This document shows, in pieces, positions 36,453 to 49,200 of a stretch of DNA of 64,000 nucleotides (within the stretch, counting starts at the first letter, position 1; every line of letters starts with the position of its first letter). Source of the stretch: Setophaga petechia. Taxonomy: Eukaryota; Chordata; Aves; Passeriformes; Parulidae. A program made the position numbers and the translations under genes. The notes under the pieces are model-generated. The model did no database searches. It was not told the DNA's origin and saw only the letters and a list, made by a program, of their open reading frames with translations. The DNA lies in contig JANCRA010000009.1 of NCBI GenBank assembly GCA_024362935.1, forward strand, positions 11,736,001-11,800,000. Direction: 5' to 3'.

Positions 36453-39114
36453 AAAGATAAAGGAAAAGATAAAGGTATTTAAAATGGGATAGAATGATGT
36501 CTTCTGTAATTTGCAGCTATCAGCTTCTTAGAAAATTGAGACCATGAATGCCTACTTCATTTGTCTGCACTTGATTACTGAAGCATTAGATATAATTTAG
36601 TGTTGTCTTTTATTATATTTGAATTTTAAATATAATATATTCAAATGATCTGTGGAGTTAAACTCTGCAACAGGGAGCCTTAATGGAAGTGGTATGGAGT
36701 AGCCTCTTTTCCTAAAACCATCATAAAAATTTTTGGTGGAAGTTATTTTTAGATATTGTATGCATATAAAAATTATAATACAGAAAAGTTATTATATATA
36801 AGTTTAAAGTTTTTTTAGACTGGCTTAGAATGTCTCAAATACAACATGTAAGTGAAAACTTGCAGGTTTTCTTTCATTTGAGGCAAACTAGTGGCTTACA
36901 AGAAATAGAATCTCAAGATGGGCTTTTATATATATGACCTTGATAAAGCTAAGCTTTATTGTGAGCAGAAATTCTGCTTTGTTTCCTCTGGCAGAACTGT
37001 GTTAATATTACCATTTTATGTTTCATAGCATCATAGTAGTTAAATCTGAGAAAGAAAAATTTCCAGAAGAGAAGCAAGGGCACAAGAATAATTCTGCTAC
37101 TAGAGTTTAGAGTGTACTGTCCTTTCCTCCTGCTGACTAAAGGAATTGTAGACTATGGTCTCATTCCCTGAACACAGTTTACTGTAAAATATATCTGCAT
37201 TTTCATCAATTTTTCCTTTGTGTCCATCTTAAATCAAGAACAATAATTTCTTCGTACTCCAAGATTTCTGTAGTATGTCCTGCTATTTACACAGGCTCCT
37301 AGTCATAATCTCACAGATCATTAAATTCTCCTTATCATTAACTATCTAGCGTCTATATTGTGCACATTTTTGACATGAAGGCTACACTGAAGTAAATTCC
37401 CAAAATTCAAGGTGGTATGTATTGTTCTTTACTCCCTTGAATATGCTTTTAATTTATTTCTTCTGCTACTGTTTACCAAGTTATTGAGGCATATTTGTTT
37501 ATATTACCAATATATCTGTAAGGACCGGGTAGAAACTTGTTATTTGGAAGTCCCAGAAATTCTCAACATTGGCACTATACCAAAGACTAGTCACTTTGAA
37601 AATACATTATGTTCATGATAAAATAGAGGATCAGGGAGATGATACAGACTCCCTAACATATGAGGATAACTGAAACAGCAAAAAGCATTGTCAGCCAATG
37701 CTTTGCTTTCATGCTTTGTCTAGACACTAAGTCCCATGCAGTAGACTCAAACAGACTAATACTGACTGTATCTGAATGATAAAACCCCATGACATAATAA
37801 TTACATTCTTGTGACATCCATGGGAGGCATTTGCCAATGATGTGCCATATAAGGAAAGCCTGGACTCAGGCTTTTTTTAGCCAACTGTTTTATATCTGGC
37901 TATGTGACTGTGTAGAGAATGGCAGACTGCATTACCATGATAAACCTTGTGCAAATAGAAAAGCCTTGAACTACACTTTTTAACATACCAAGTTTTCAGA
38001 GAAATGTGAGACTGAAGGAAAAGTAATTATCTGTGGAGGAGTTTCATTCAGTTGATGAAACCAAATGGCTTTTGCTCCGTGCTTATTTGCTATCTTGTTG
38101 TTCAGAAACGTAAAATTTTCACATAAAATACTTTGATTACTCTAATGCAGAGGTTTTATGTATGCTTGTTTCTGAATAAATGCAGTGCTTTTGTTTATAT
38201 ATGCAGCATAGTCTGCTGTTTATACTCACATAGACTGAGTTTTCTACCTCAAAAGTTCTCTATTTGTTTTTCAGCAGTATAGCAAAACACTCTCCTCCTG
38301 TGGTGGACTGTTTTGACACAGTAGGATGTATTCCATTTTCTTGTGTACACGCCATTTTAATTCAAACATTGCAGAAGAATGAATGCTTTCATTTTGTCTT
38401 CCATCTTGTTTTGAATCTGCAAATCAACATGTGTACAACAGCAGGCCAAGAATGGTCTCAAGCATCAAATGTATCAAAAGGTCATGGTGGTTTTGGAGAT
38501 TTTAGAAAAGAGAGCAAGCAGTTCCAGCTTGTACACAACATCTGTAAATTTTGATAAGTTTGTTGTATCACAATTCAGAATGTGAAGGACAAGGTTAGAT
38601 TGGAACACTCGTCAAGGCACTTTCTCCTTTGAACAGCACAGGAAAGAGAATAACATGATTCTCACAAAGAAGGCAATAGAATAAACACAAAAAAGTGGAC
38701 ATTAATTTCACAGAATTTAACCTCTCTAAAGCCCCCCTTTTTTGAAGATAATAAAACACACCAGAAAAACATATGGGAAGGAGAGGTAATAAAGAGAAAC
38801 AATTTAGCTCATCCTAAGAAAAGTGTCAATGAAGGTAAGAATTAAATGTTTTTTTCCAGGAACACAGAGGGACATAAAGTGACTAGTTTAATCAGCCAAA
38901 AAAATGAGAGAATAATCTGTTTATGATTAGTTGAACACAGTTTTGACCTCTGGAGAAGAAAGATCTATAGGTGTGAAGCATTTATATCCTTCCTGATAGA
39001 TCAGAGAAAATAATTTGTTGTTTGGAAGCATTCAAGTTCATGGTGCAATTTAGCAAGGGTTTATTTTTGTACTGAAACAAAAAAGTTTCTGAGTTGCCAG
39101 AGAATGCAAACCAC

Positions 39115-39162
39115 TATGAAGTTTAAGGAGGAAATTCCAGAGTATGAAGTTTAAGGAGGAAA
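39115..39162 (+). repeat. 28-bp tandem duplication
   Basis: TATGAAGTTTAAGGAGGAAA occurs at 39115-39134 and again at 39143-39162, with no mismatch over 20 bases. Confidence 0.95.
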
Positions 39163-39177
39163 TCCCCAAAGAAATAC

Positions 39178-39198
39178 TTTTTTTTTTTTTTTTTTTTT
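39178..39198 (+). repeat. Poly(T) tract, 21 bases
   Basis: An uninterrupted T-run followed by GTGGGCTGGGGAGGGGGG. In the minus orientation it could be a retroposed A-tail, but no element body is recognised next to it. Confidence 0.9.
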
Positions 39199-39964
39199 GT
39201 GGGCTGGGGAGGGGGGCTCATGATTTCATTAGAATACAGTGTCATTGGGTGGAACTTACTTCATTTAATGATCAAAGTAATTTTTTGGTCAAAGTGCTGC
39301 AGCATGATACAGAAAAAAAACAACAAATCCTATAAATTCCAAAAGAATTTTGCTTTTATTACTTCATTCATTTCTCTTCTTTGCTTTTAAGAAAGTTATT
39401 CATGCAAAAATAAATGGCTTAGCCTAAATATCAGAGGATGATGGATGACAATTGAATTGAAACCAGTGCAACTCAAGGGAGACAGAGTGAGATCTGGCTG
39501 AGAAGTGGAAACAAATCATAAGTCATCTATAGAGTTAGGAAAAATAATCATTTTATTTGAACCATGTATAATTCTGGAGGAAATCTTTAAGACACTGAGC
39601 AGTCTATTTATGTGAATACTATTGAAAAAAGTAGCAATACAGAAAACAGACATTCTGTGGTGCTTAAAAAATTGATATTTTGTAGTATGTTTTCTACAGA
39701 CTGAACAAGAATAAGGATTAGAACTGAATCAGGTTCTAGTATATAGCAAACTAATTCATATTCCAACACTGAACAGGTATCTGCACAGGGCTTTGAAAAC
39801 TGATGCACTGTAAGTTATACTTGATGGATATTGGTTTTAATTCAGAAATTTTTAGTTAAGGTTAATAGGTATTTGTTTCCATACCATACCACTTCCATTT
39901 TTTTGAATGCAAATCATAGTTACAGGGCCAGAGGACTTTCACCAGTAATAAACGAGAAGACAGT

Positions 39965-40523
39965 TGTGGTGGTTTTGGCTAGAATTGAGTTAATTTTCTT
40001 CACAGTGACTGATATAAAATTGTGGTTTGGATTTGTGCTGAACACAGGGTTGATAATACAGAGATGTTTTTGTTATTGCTGAGCAGGACATGCACAGAGC
40101 CAAGGCCTTTTCTGCTTCTTGTACTGCCATGCTGGTGAGGATGATGGGAGTGCCTGGGAGGCTGGGAGGAGACACAGCCAGGACAGGTGACCCCACCTGG
40201 CCAAAGGGAGATTCCAGAACTTGGGGGAAAAGGGAGGAAGCAGAGGATGTTTGGAGCAGTGGCTTTTGTCTTTCCAAGTCGCTGTTATGCATGATGGGCT
40301 CTGGTCTCCTGGAGATGGCTGAACACCTGCCTGACCACAGGGAGCAGCGAATGAGCAGTGAATTTGTTTTACTTGCAGAATTCAGATTTTTCACTTTCCC
40401 AGTTAAACAGTCTGTATCTCAATCTATGAGTTCTCCAGTTTTTACCCTCCTGATTCCCACTCCCATGCCACTGAGTCAGTGGCTGTGTGGGGCTTGGTTG
40501 TTGGCTGGACTTAAACCATGACA
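39965..40523 (+). mobile_element. Solo LTR, ERVL-type (better-preserved copy)
   Basis: A 559-base element starting TGTGGTGGTTTTGGC and ending TTAAACCATGACA, with the TG...CA ends of an LTR. The flanking pentamers ACAGT (39960-39964) and AGAGT (40524-40528) differ at one base, consistent with a 5-bp target-site duplication as ERVL makes. Internal landmarks shared with the copy at 28.7 kb include ACAGGTGACCCC, GGCTGAACACCTGCCTG and the terminal TTGGCTGGACTTAAACCATG. No retroviral coding sequence lies on either side, so it is a solo LTR formed by recombination. It could retain promoter or enhancer activity, but nothing here shows that. Confidence 0.85.
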
Positions 40524-40529
40524 AGAGTG

Positions 40530-43500
40530 AAAGGCTTCAATATCCTGCCTATACCTTGCTTCCATTTTTTAGAATGCTCTGGTGCCAAAACTTTTCTTCT
40601 TCTTTAAGAAATATCTTATGTGAGAATGTGACTGTATATAGTGCATATCTCTTGAGTGTGTTAGTCCTCTAAAGTACTGAACAGCATGCATTAATTAAAT
40701 GTTTTTGATTGACTATGAATCATCATCTCCTAAGGGTGAGCTTGATATACTTGGGATTAAACTTCTCCAAGTGATCCTCTGAAGAGAAATAAGGAATAAC
40801 TTGAAAAGATTATGCACTTCATGTACAAAGTCTTGGAGCAAACTATTTGAAAAACCACACTCAAAAATCTGTTTCAAGTTTTGCAGGCAATCTAATGCAT
40901 TAAAGTACTTGGAAAGAACATTATAGTAGTATGGAATTTCACACCATTCACAGTTCATGGATTGTGACAACTTAGAGTTGAGTCATTCAATGGGTAGAAA
41001 AACATTCTAACAGAGGGTGGTACAAAAAAAAAAAACATAGTCTGAAATGCTGGAAAGTTGTTCTTTTCATCTTTCTGTAGCTCATCCTGTTTTAAAAATA
41101 TCTCAGGTAAAGCAGATCAGCCTTGAAAGATTTCAAATTATTTTGTTTCAAGAAAAAAAATAGAGTGGAAGTTTTACTTTCACATTCATAGTGTTTGTTT
41201 TTCAGTAATCAAATTGATGACCCTTTTTGCATATAAGATTACAATCTATGTAATTTGTACACATAATATCTATGCGTACAAATATCCATTGGTATGTCCA
41301 AATGGGGTTTGAAAAAGATAGGTGTTGCAGGAATATATATCATAGTTTTCTTCTGAAGTCTCCAGATATTAAAATCTTGTTGAGCATAAAGTGGAGAAGG
41401 TCTGTCAAAGCAATCCTACAGGTATTCTCACTTGGAAAAGTCCATCTTAAATATTTTCAAATCTATTCATTCAACTAATTCCTTTCTCAAGTCAAACAAG
41501 GCTCCAAATTTCCACCTTTCTCCAGGAAGGGAAAGCAAAATACCAGACTTCTTATGGCAGGAGTCAGTTTCTGATTTATTTTTTTTTCCTTTCCAGTCAG
41601 CTTTCATAATTGCTCCTTAAACCAGCTAGGCTTCACAGCTGTGGTGCCTCTTCTCAGTGGGTGGCCCTTTTATTCCTTTTGAGTCCTGGTGGGGAGCCTA
41701 TACAATCACAGCAGGCACTACATGCAACTCTATTTCTGAAGTAGTAGCAATATGGTGAAACTGTATATTAACTTTCACACAACCTTTTTAATTTATGAAT
41801 TAAAATTATTTTAACTCTTTACCAAAAATTCTAAAAATTTACGTGACATTAAAATTGCTCCTTACTTTATGCCTATTAAAGAGGAGCATAGATTCTGAAA
41901 TCATGAAAACAAGGTCTGAATGATATTTCAGGAGACTCTTTCACATTCGTTCCAGCTACATCAAATCATAAGTTATAGTAATTTCTCAGACTTACAGAGT
42001 AACACTTCTGAACATTTGTGATTTTTATTTTTTTCTCTAAGAATGTATGTCCAGATTTGTAATCAAATCAAAATATATGAAATTATACTTACCTACATGC
42101 AAATTTATCCCCATTATTACTTTCATAAGTGTATTCATCATAATGGATTAACACAAAAAGCTACTGTCTTCTTACCATATAATATTGACTATACTGTTTC
42201 TTCGCAAATGTTGCCTCTGCACAATGAGAACTGAAATAAAAGTAATGTGTGGATCCTACTTGCTTCCTTCAGTCCACTTCTTATCACTGAAATGGCTAAA
42301 ACAGTATGGATTCATAGAGCAGCTTCAAAACAACTTGAGATGATGTGAAAATAGGAAACACGAAATAATTTATTATGACATTAATTGTGCATTGCATGTC
42401 CACATAGAAAAAAATGTGTCACCAATGTCAGTGTATACAGGTATTTTCAAGCACCTTGTATGTGTTTGCATGAAACTTGTTCCTCCACTCTGAGCTGTTT
42501 CAACAACAGAAAGGACAGTTGCTAATGTCAACAACTTACTTGGCACAGACAGCTCTTTGAACTGGTAGAATGTCAATGAGCCTTCTGTACATAGTCGCCT
42601 CTGTCAGTCAATTGGAAACCTGGTCTATAAAAGATCCATAAAATTTTTTTCTTGGGAAACATGTGTAGACTTGTCAAGATTTAAGAAAATGTATTTACTA
42701 AATGTAAATAATGTCAGCTGCAGTAGATCGATAGTTATGAATCCATACAATTTTAGGAACAAATTGTACTTGTAATTGAATATGATCTCTCAAACTTATG
42801 TATTTGAAGGAATTATTCTACCTTATAGAATGTCCTTAATTTCCAAGAAATAGTTACATCAATATTGTATTCTTTCCCATGTAAGAATATCAGGTAAAAT
42901 AGTGGTTTCAGCACAATAAAAACAAGTGACTGCACCAGGATCTGAGCTGGATCTGAGCTTCATTACTAATGCCTTTAAGCCTTCTTCAAAGCTAGCTTCT
43001 GTAAAATGAGTGTGCCTTCACTACTGATGCAGCCTAGATAGGTAATCTGTGCTTTTCCCAAGACTAATTCTTTCCCTTGTTTGATCTACTTGATAGTTCC
43101 ATGGCTTTCCTTTCTGTTTCAAGAGAGTCTGAGATGTGGAACAATACACATGTGGAATGAAGTATAACAAAAATGCATCTCGTGTTTTGCCTTGAAGGTG
43201 ACCAGCTCATCCTTGCATGGTCATCACAGTGGCGGGATCTTGTCATTGACAAGACACAAGCAGGAGATGCACTCATATGAAGAGTGGCTCTTTTTTTCCC
43301 CATGAAGATAATATTGGGGAAAAAAGTCTCAGAGTTGGGAAAACATCGAGACTATGTGTTTGACCTTGTTTGTGTGTCCACTGGCTCAGATACACAGGGA
43401 TGCTGTTGCCAGCCTGTTACTTAGGAGACAGTTTTCTGTACTGCACACCAGCAGCCACCTCTGTTTGGACTTGATGACTGCATTCCCCAGTATATTGTGC

Positions 43501-45985
43501 TGCAGTTCAGTAACACCTGAACCCAGAGGATGAAAAGCTGTGGATCTCATACTACTCACATACTTCTACATCACCTTCTATGCTCTGTGCAAATATTTTA
43601 AATACTTACAGCTCTGTATGACTGCATCCCCTTTTGGCATTCCATAATTTTCTAAATACAAATTTCCTCTACTCTATTTTTTCAATTTTTTTCCAAGTCC
43701 TGTCCCTCAAATACTGATGGAAAATTGGATTGTAGGGAAAGAAGAAAAATTTTAAAAAAAGGTGAATATCGAATCCTAAATAAATCACATCAAGTTATGA
43801 CCAAGGTTAAATTTTTTGACTTGGGCTCTACATAACATAACTTGAGTTCAAGGCAGCTCTACAGCCAGCATGTAAACTTACATTTTCCTGTGGTTAACAT
43901 AATATGAAAGACATCAGTCATATTAATTTGGCCTAGCAGCAGCTGAGTGCTATATTCAAAATAACCTATCTCATTCAATGTTTAAAACAGGAACATTTTA
44001 ATTTTTTTGCCTCCCTTTGCTGTGAGGTAAGAGGTGAACTTTTTCTTTGTTTCTATTCATCCCATTTATTCATAAAGTATTTAATTCCTGAGCAAAAGAC
44101 TCTCAGTTAAGCTATTAAACAATCAGACTACACAGATATTTTCAATATAAGAAAATATCACCTCGAAAATCCGATAATTTTTGTCTTTAAAATGTAGAGG
44201 ATTTTTTTACGAAGCTGTTCATTGGTTTAATTCATCCCACTTAAATTTTTCTCAAATCTTATTTACTTAACTCATACCCCTGAAGAAAGATTTTTGCAGT
44301 GTAGGGTAGAAAGTTTGGTGAATTTGGTACATCTATTGACAGTATTCTTAATTATACTTTGTGTCTTTGAGCAATAACAAAGATTCATATATATTATTTG
44401 TCTAAATTTTCAGTTTGAATTTATATGAGTGATTAACTGCTTTAAAACAGCTATTTCCTAGAAACACATTTCCAGCATTAATCCAAATTTATGCCTTGTA
44501 GACAATGACAATTTTTTCTGGGTGCCCTGTGGGCATCTCATAACATTGTCAGGGAAGAGATCAGATTCTTATAAATTCCTTTATGCATTAAATCTTCTAA
44601 GTCCTCGAGGACCTTCTAAAGGGTAGAAAGCTTACTGAGCATGAGTTCCCCTTTAACAACAGAGACCACTGATTTCTTACAGATTAATTATTTCTGATGT
44701 TAGTATGGATTCTTCAGTGCAATATCTAAACCAGCTTTTTCTGGCTATAAGGTAAGTGTATCACAACTTGTCAAAAACAGCTGCAGCGCTGGGGAATATG
44801 AATTACTCTGCTATGCCCTGACTCAGTGAAAGGTAATGGAGGGGAGGATATCTCACAAGCTCAACATGAGAGACTGGCTTAATGTCTCCCTGGTAAATGA
44901 AATGGCAAGACCCGTAGGACTGAGCTGTGCTCTCAGTCTGGATTGAGCAGCATCTGCCTCGTCTTCTGATGGAGGATTCCACCTGCATGATACTCTGGCT
45001 GATGAAGTATTGACTATGTAGCAGAATGGTTGGCCCAAAATTTGAATGAAAACTTAGAGGGTGTTATGCAGGCTGACCACCCACATGTTGCAGATGGGCT
45101 GGGAAACACTTCAAGATGAGTTAGTCCTTTGTACAGAGGGAACATCCCAATGCCCAGCTTCAGGGCTGTGGTAAATGGGGCTGCTAGGGAAACAGCTGAG
45201 ATCCCTTATCACCTCCAGTGTCACTGACAGACTGTCACTCCTAGAAAGCACACAGAAGAGAGCACTACTGTGTCTGAAGGGTGGCCTTGAGTGACTGGGT
45301 TAGTTCATGCACACTCCTCTTGGAGGCATGTTGTAGGCAGCAACTGGTGCAGGTAAAAACATGAGGTAATCCCTGCATGGGTACTGGCCTGGCACAGTGT
45401 TGCCTGCCTGGAAACACCCCTGGCTGCAGCCTTCAGGTGGCAGGACAGGAACACCTGTGCCTCTGCATTGTTCCCATGCTATCCCTGACCAGCTCCAAGG
45501 GACAAATTTGCCTAGGACATCCTGTGGACTAGGTATTAAAATCCAATGCTGATATGCTATTGGCATCATTCTTGGTTTAAAATTAAATAAACTACTACAA
45601 GTCTTGTTTCTTTTTACGTAATTCTTGTCATTTTTCATTCTTCATTTTCAATAAAAACAATTAATTTTGTTTGCAGAGAAAACAGATGATAAAATGATGT
45701 TTAACCAGCTAGGGGTGAAGCACTGAGTTTTTTATTTTGAGACAAAAGGCACTCAGGTAATAATATTGTTCCAGTTTATTTTCTTTTAAATCAGGTGTCC
45801 AATTGCTTATTCTGTGTCATGTTGGTAGCAATAACATTCCTAAGGCAACCACTTATTGGGAGTGCCAGTAAACAGCAGTTCATTGAACAAACCACAGTCC
45901 TATTGGTGACTAGCATGACATACCTGTCAGAGACAGCTTTGTTTTAGAGAAACTGACCCATGATGCAAGCAAAAATGGTGTATCA
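40530..45985. other. Intergenic; nothing firmly recognised
   Basis: AT-rich sequence with no supported gene. The block at about 44.8-45.5 kb has higher GC and several overlapping 60-112-codon minus frames, but I see no known domain or repeat family in it. Confidence 0.5.
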
Positions 45986-46200
45986 AAACAGATTATTTTT
46001 ATTAATTTTATTTAAAAGACAAGCTAATCTAGAATTAAATATATACATCATTTACTAAAGCTATTACTACTGTCAAAGATTAATAATGCAATAATGTGAG
46101 AATTAAATCAAGGCAATAATTGAAATTGAATCAATAAATCAATTGCATCAAATTATCAAGTACAAAATTATTACAACTAGTTAATTTAATCATGAAGTCA
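45986..46200. other. Very AT-rich, homeodomain-motif-dense segment
   Basis: About 215 bases contain many TAAT/ATTA cores and several ATCAAT or AATCAA phrases (for example TTGAAATTGAATCAATAAAT near 46122). No repeat unit explains it. Such density can occur in developmental enhancers but is also expected from base composition alone. Confidence 0.3.
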
Positions 46201-49200
46201 GCAGCAGAAAGAAGCCTTTGGTTTTTTTTCTTTACTTCTGCCTTAGTAGTTGAAGAAGAAGATGTTTTCTTTCACTTGAGTCTTAACTAGTGCTCCATCT
46301 TTAAAATGAGCACTGATAAAATTTTCTTATGGAAGATTAACCAAGAAAGGCTGTGAACTAGGTTTTATCAGTTTTACAGAAGTATAGAGATGCAAGTGAC
46401 TCTTTTACCACTCACCACTGCCAGTTAGAACTCAGAGGTGCTAAAGAAGCCACTTTAATTCTTCTGCTCAATTTCCTCCATACATAAAAATAGAAAATTT
46501 AAGAAACTTAAAATTCATTGAATGCTTTGGAATACTGCTGCTTGGTTTCTTTGAGAAGATAGCCAGGAATGACAGATTTCATAACTTGGGCTTTTAGTGT
46601 TGTATAAATATTCTTTTCCATACATACATTTGCAGTGGCATGGAAAAGCCCTGACCACATACAAAGAGAGCAAAATAACAACTCTCCCAAAATAAAGCAG
46701 GCAGCTACTTGGTTTTCCTTGTCTCTGCTTTATATGAATATCAATTACAAATATATTATTTATTATGACTAATCTTCCATGCAGTGATGGACTAAATGTA
46801 GCACACTCTATCTTTCATCCTTCTTCCTTTGGACAACTTGTCAAGATAAGAAAAGATTACCTCACTAGTATGTGGTCTTAACAGCTCTATAAAACATGCT
46901 CCACACTATTAAGCAATTTTCTATGTGACTTTGGGATTAAGTAGAATGTTTATCAACTTTAGATATGGTCTGGCCCAAGTCCCCAAGGGAGTAATCTTTG
47001 GCTTTATGACAATTTATGTTACACTCAAGAATTACCAATAACCTACTAAATCCTTTAATAGAACATTGTGATAACATGAATGGGAACCATAATAGAAAAA
47101 CTGGAACCAATCTTCAATCTGCTCCATGAACTATGGTTCCATTCTCATAGGAATTACTAGTAACTGTCAGCATCTAGCTAAATATGATTCAATTGCTTAG
47201 TTACTTTCGTGCATCAGGCAATAATATCATGGAAGTTATAACGTGGCTTTATTCAAGACAAAAATGTATATATTGCTCCATTTAATCTAACCACATACAA
47301 CTGTTTGTATCTCTGTGTGGTGGTCTCCCACTTTCTGTAGAGCAAACCTGTCTATGCTGTGATCAAAGATGGACTTCTCTGACTGACATAGCAATAAAAC
47401 TCTGCCATTGTTCCAGTCCTAAGGTGAGCTATGTAAAAGAGCTCTCTACTGTAAGGATGTAAATCAGCAGCAGATATGAAATGCCTACAAGTGAAACATA
47501 ACAATAAAATGATAAAATATTGTAGTAAAACATAACAATACAATGATAAAACTTTGTAGTAGCACACAGATTTCCTCAGTTCACTACAGTCTGTTCAGGC
47601 CTCCAGGGCTTAATACCTGCATAAGCCTTGTAAACAGGAAAGAGCCATTAATTTGAATGAATTCAGGCATGAACCTAGGGGGTAGAATTGCATCTCCACA
47701 GGGTACTCATTCTTTTTTTGTTGTCTGTGCATCACCATGATGTGCACAGAATAAGATCAGCCTCTTACAATGCCCACCTCTCCCAGTTAAGCCCTGCTCA
47801 GTGCTCAGTCTGCAGTGGTGCGAGGCAGGGCGTGCAGCTGGGGATGGGCTGGGGCTCTTGTGCAGTTGCTCCATTTCTGTTTCCAGAAGCTCGTGTCCTC
47901 TCCTGCCTGTGTGCCCTGGGCATGGCCCACTGCCCAAGACCATTTAATTGCATGGGCTAGGATATGAATGGCCAACTGCCACATTTGGCACAGGAAAAGA
48001 GCAATTTTGAGCTTACTGCAAAAGAACTGAAACAGTGTGTGGTTGCTTTCAGAGGTAGTGTAGAAAGCTTGGGTTATAATGTAGCTGATGTTCCCTGCAT
48101 ACTGTGCAAATACTGAACTAGATTTTCAAATATTTAATACTGGCAGCTACAGAAAAAACATTCTAGATGTGTCCTTCAGAAAAAGGGGAAAGCAATAAAA
48201 AATGAGTACCACATAAACGTGTATTTCAAATCTCATAGAAAACCATTCTCCTCATTACAGAATTAGCAACAACAGTTTTCCAGCAATTCCTTCAAAAATT
48301 TCTTCTGAGGGCTGCAAGCAATTGTGATTTACTGTGTTAGGTTCCAACTTGTCGGTGGTTCCCCCTGGAGCAGTGGCCTCTCTCCTTGTGCTCTGAGTGA
48401 TTTTGGATAGGCCTAGGAAACCACCATAGAATGAAAGTAACAGCTCAATCCAAGAACACAGTGCCTTATTCTAATACTTATGCACAGACACACACAGGTG
48501 GCCAAATACTAATAACAAGAGACTTTAAAAAAAGAAAATTATGATTTTTTTCATCACATTATTTTGTAAAAGTAGCAATTAGATAGGAAAAATAAAGTGT
48601 GTAATATTTATCAAAACAGTTACATAAGTCTTAAATTAATAAATTCCTCACTACTGTCTGGAGTTGCTATTTTTTAATGGAGTACATTCAATTTTACTGA
48701 AATATCTTCTTCTGAGAAATTACTTCATCAGCTTTCAAATTTCTGGGGTTTACTCATAGAAAACAGTTGACAATAAACACTGTCAGGTTTGATTCTTAAA
48801 CTAAGCTGAGTAATTCAAATGAGATTTAAAACATATTTCACAAAACATAAAGAGCATAACTAAGTAAACATTATACATAAGATTTATGATAAGATTGCGT
48901 CTTGACTAGTGTGTATCCTCCTGCCTTAGTGACACAAAACAAGACACATTTTAAAGGGCAGAGCAACTTCTCCTTTTCCCATTCAATGGATTTCCTTCCC
49001 AGACTGCCAATATTTCATTAATTTTTCTCTAAATGGATGAAGCTGCTGAGTGTTTTATCTCTTTGCCTCAACATGCTGTACTGACTTTTATGCTGTTGTT
49101 CTGAACACTAAATGAAATGCACGACACTTGCAAAATTTCTAATGGTGGCTTTCCTTTCATGGGGAATTGATATATGTTTATACTATTTTATTGGTATGTA

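Larger units (their letters stand above)
31071..39960. other. Long intergenic stretch with minor tandem repeats
   Basis: No gene or classifiable mobile element was recognised in about 8.9 kb. The frames of 120 codons (32724-33086) and 98 codons (32879-33175, and 31769-32065 on minus) lack recognisable domains. Small tandem repeats lie at 34575-34614 and 39115-39162, a 21-base T-run at 39178-39198, and an RFX X-box-like motif at 36440-36452. The segment from about 35.9 to 36.6 kb is repeat-free and motif-rich, and is the most enhancer-like piece here by eye. Confidence 0.5.

Noticed and set aside
28704..40523. A single 11.8-kb provirus bounded by the two LTRs.
   Set aside because: The LTRs differ greatly in decay, no gag/pol/env-like frame lies between them, and a CR1 and unique DNA fill the interval.
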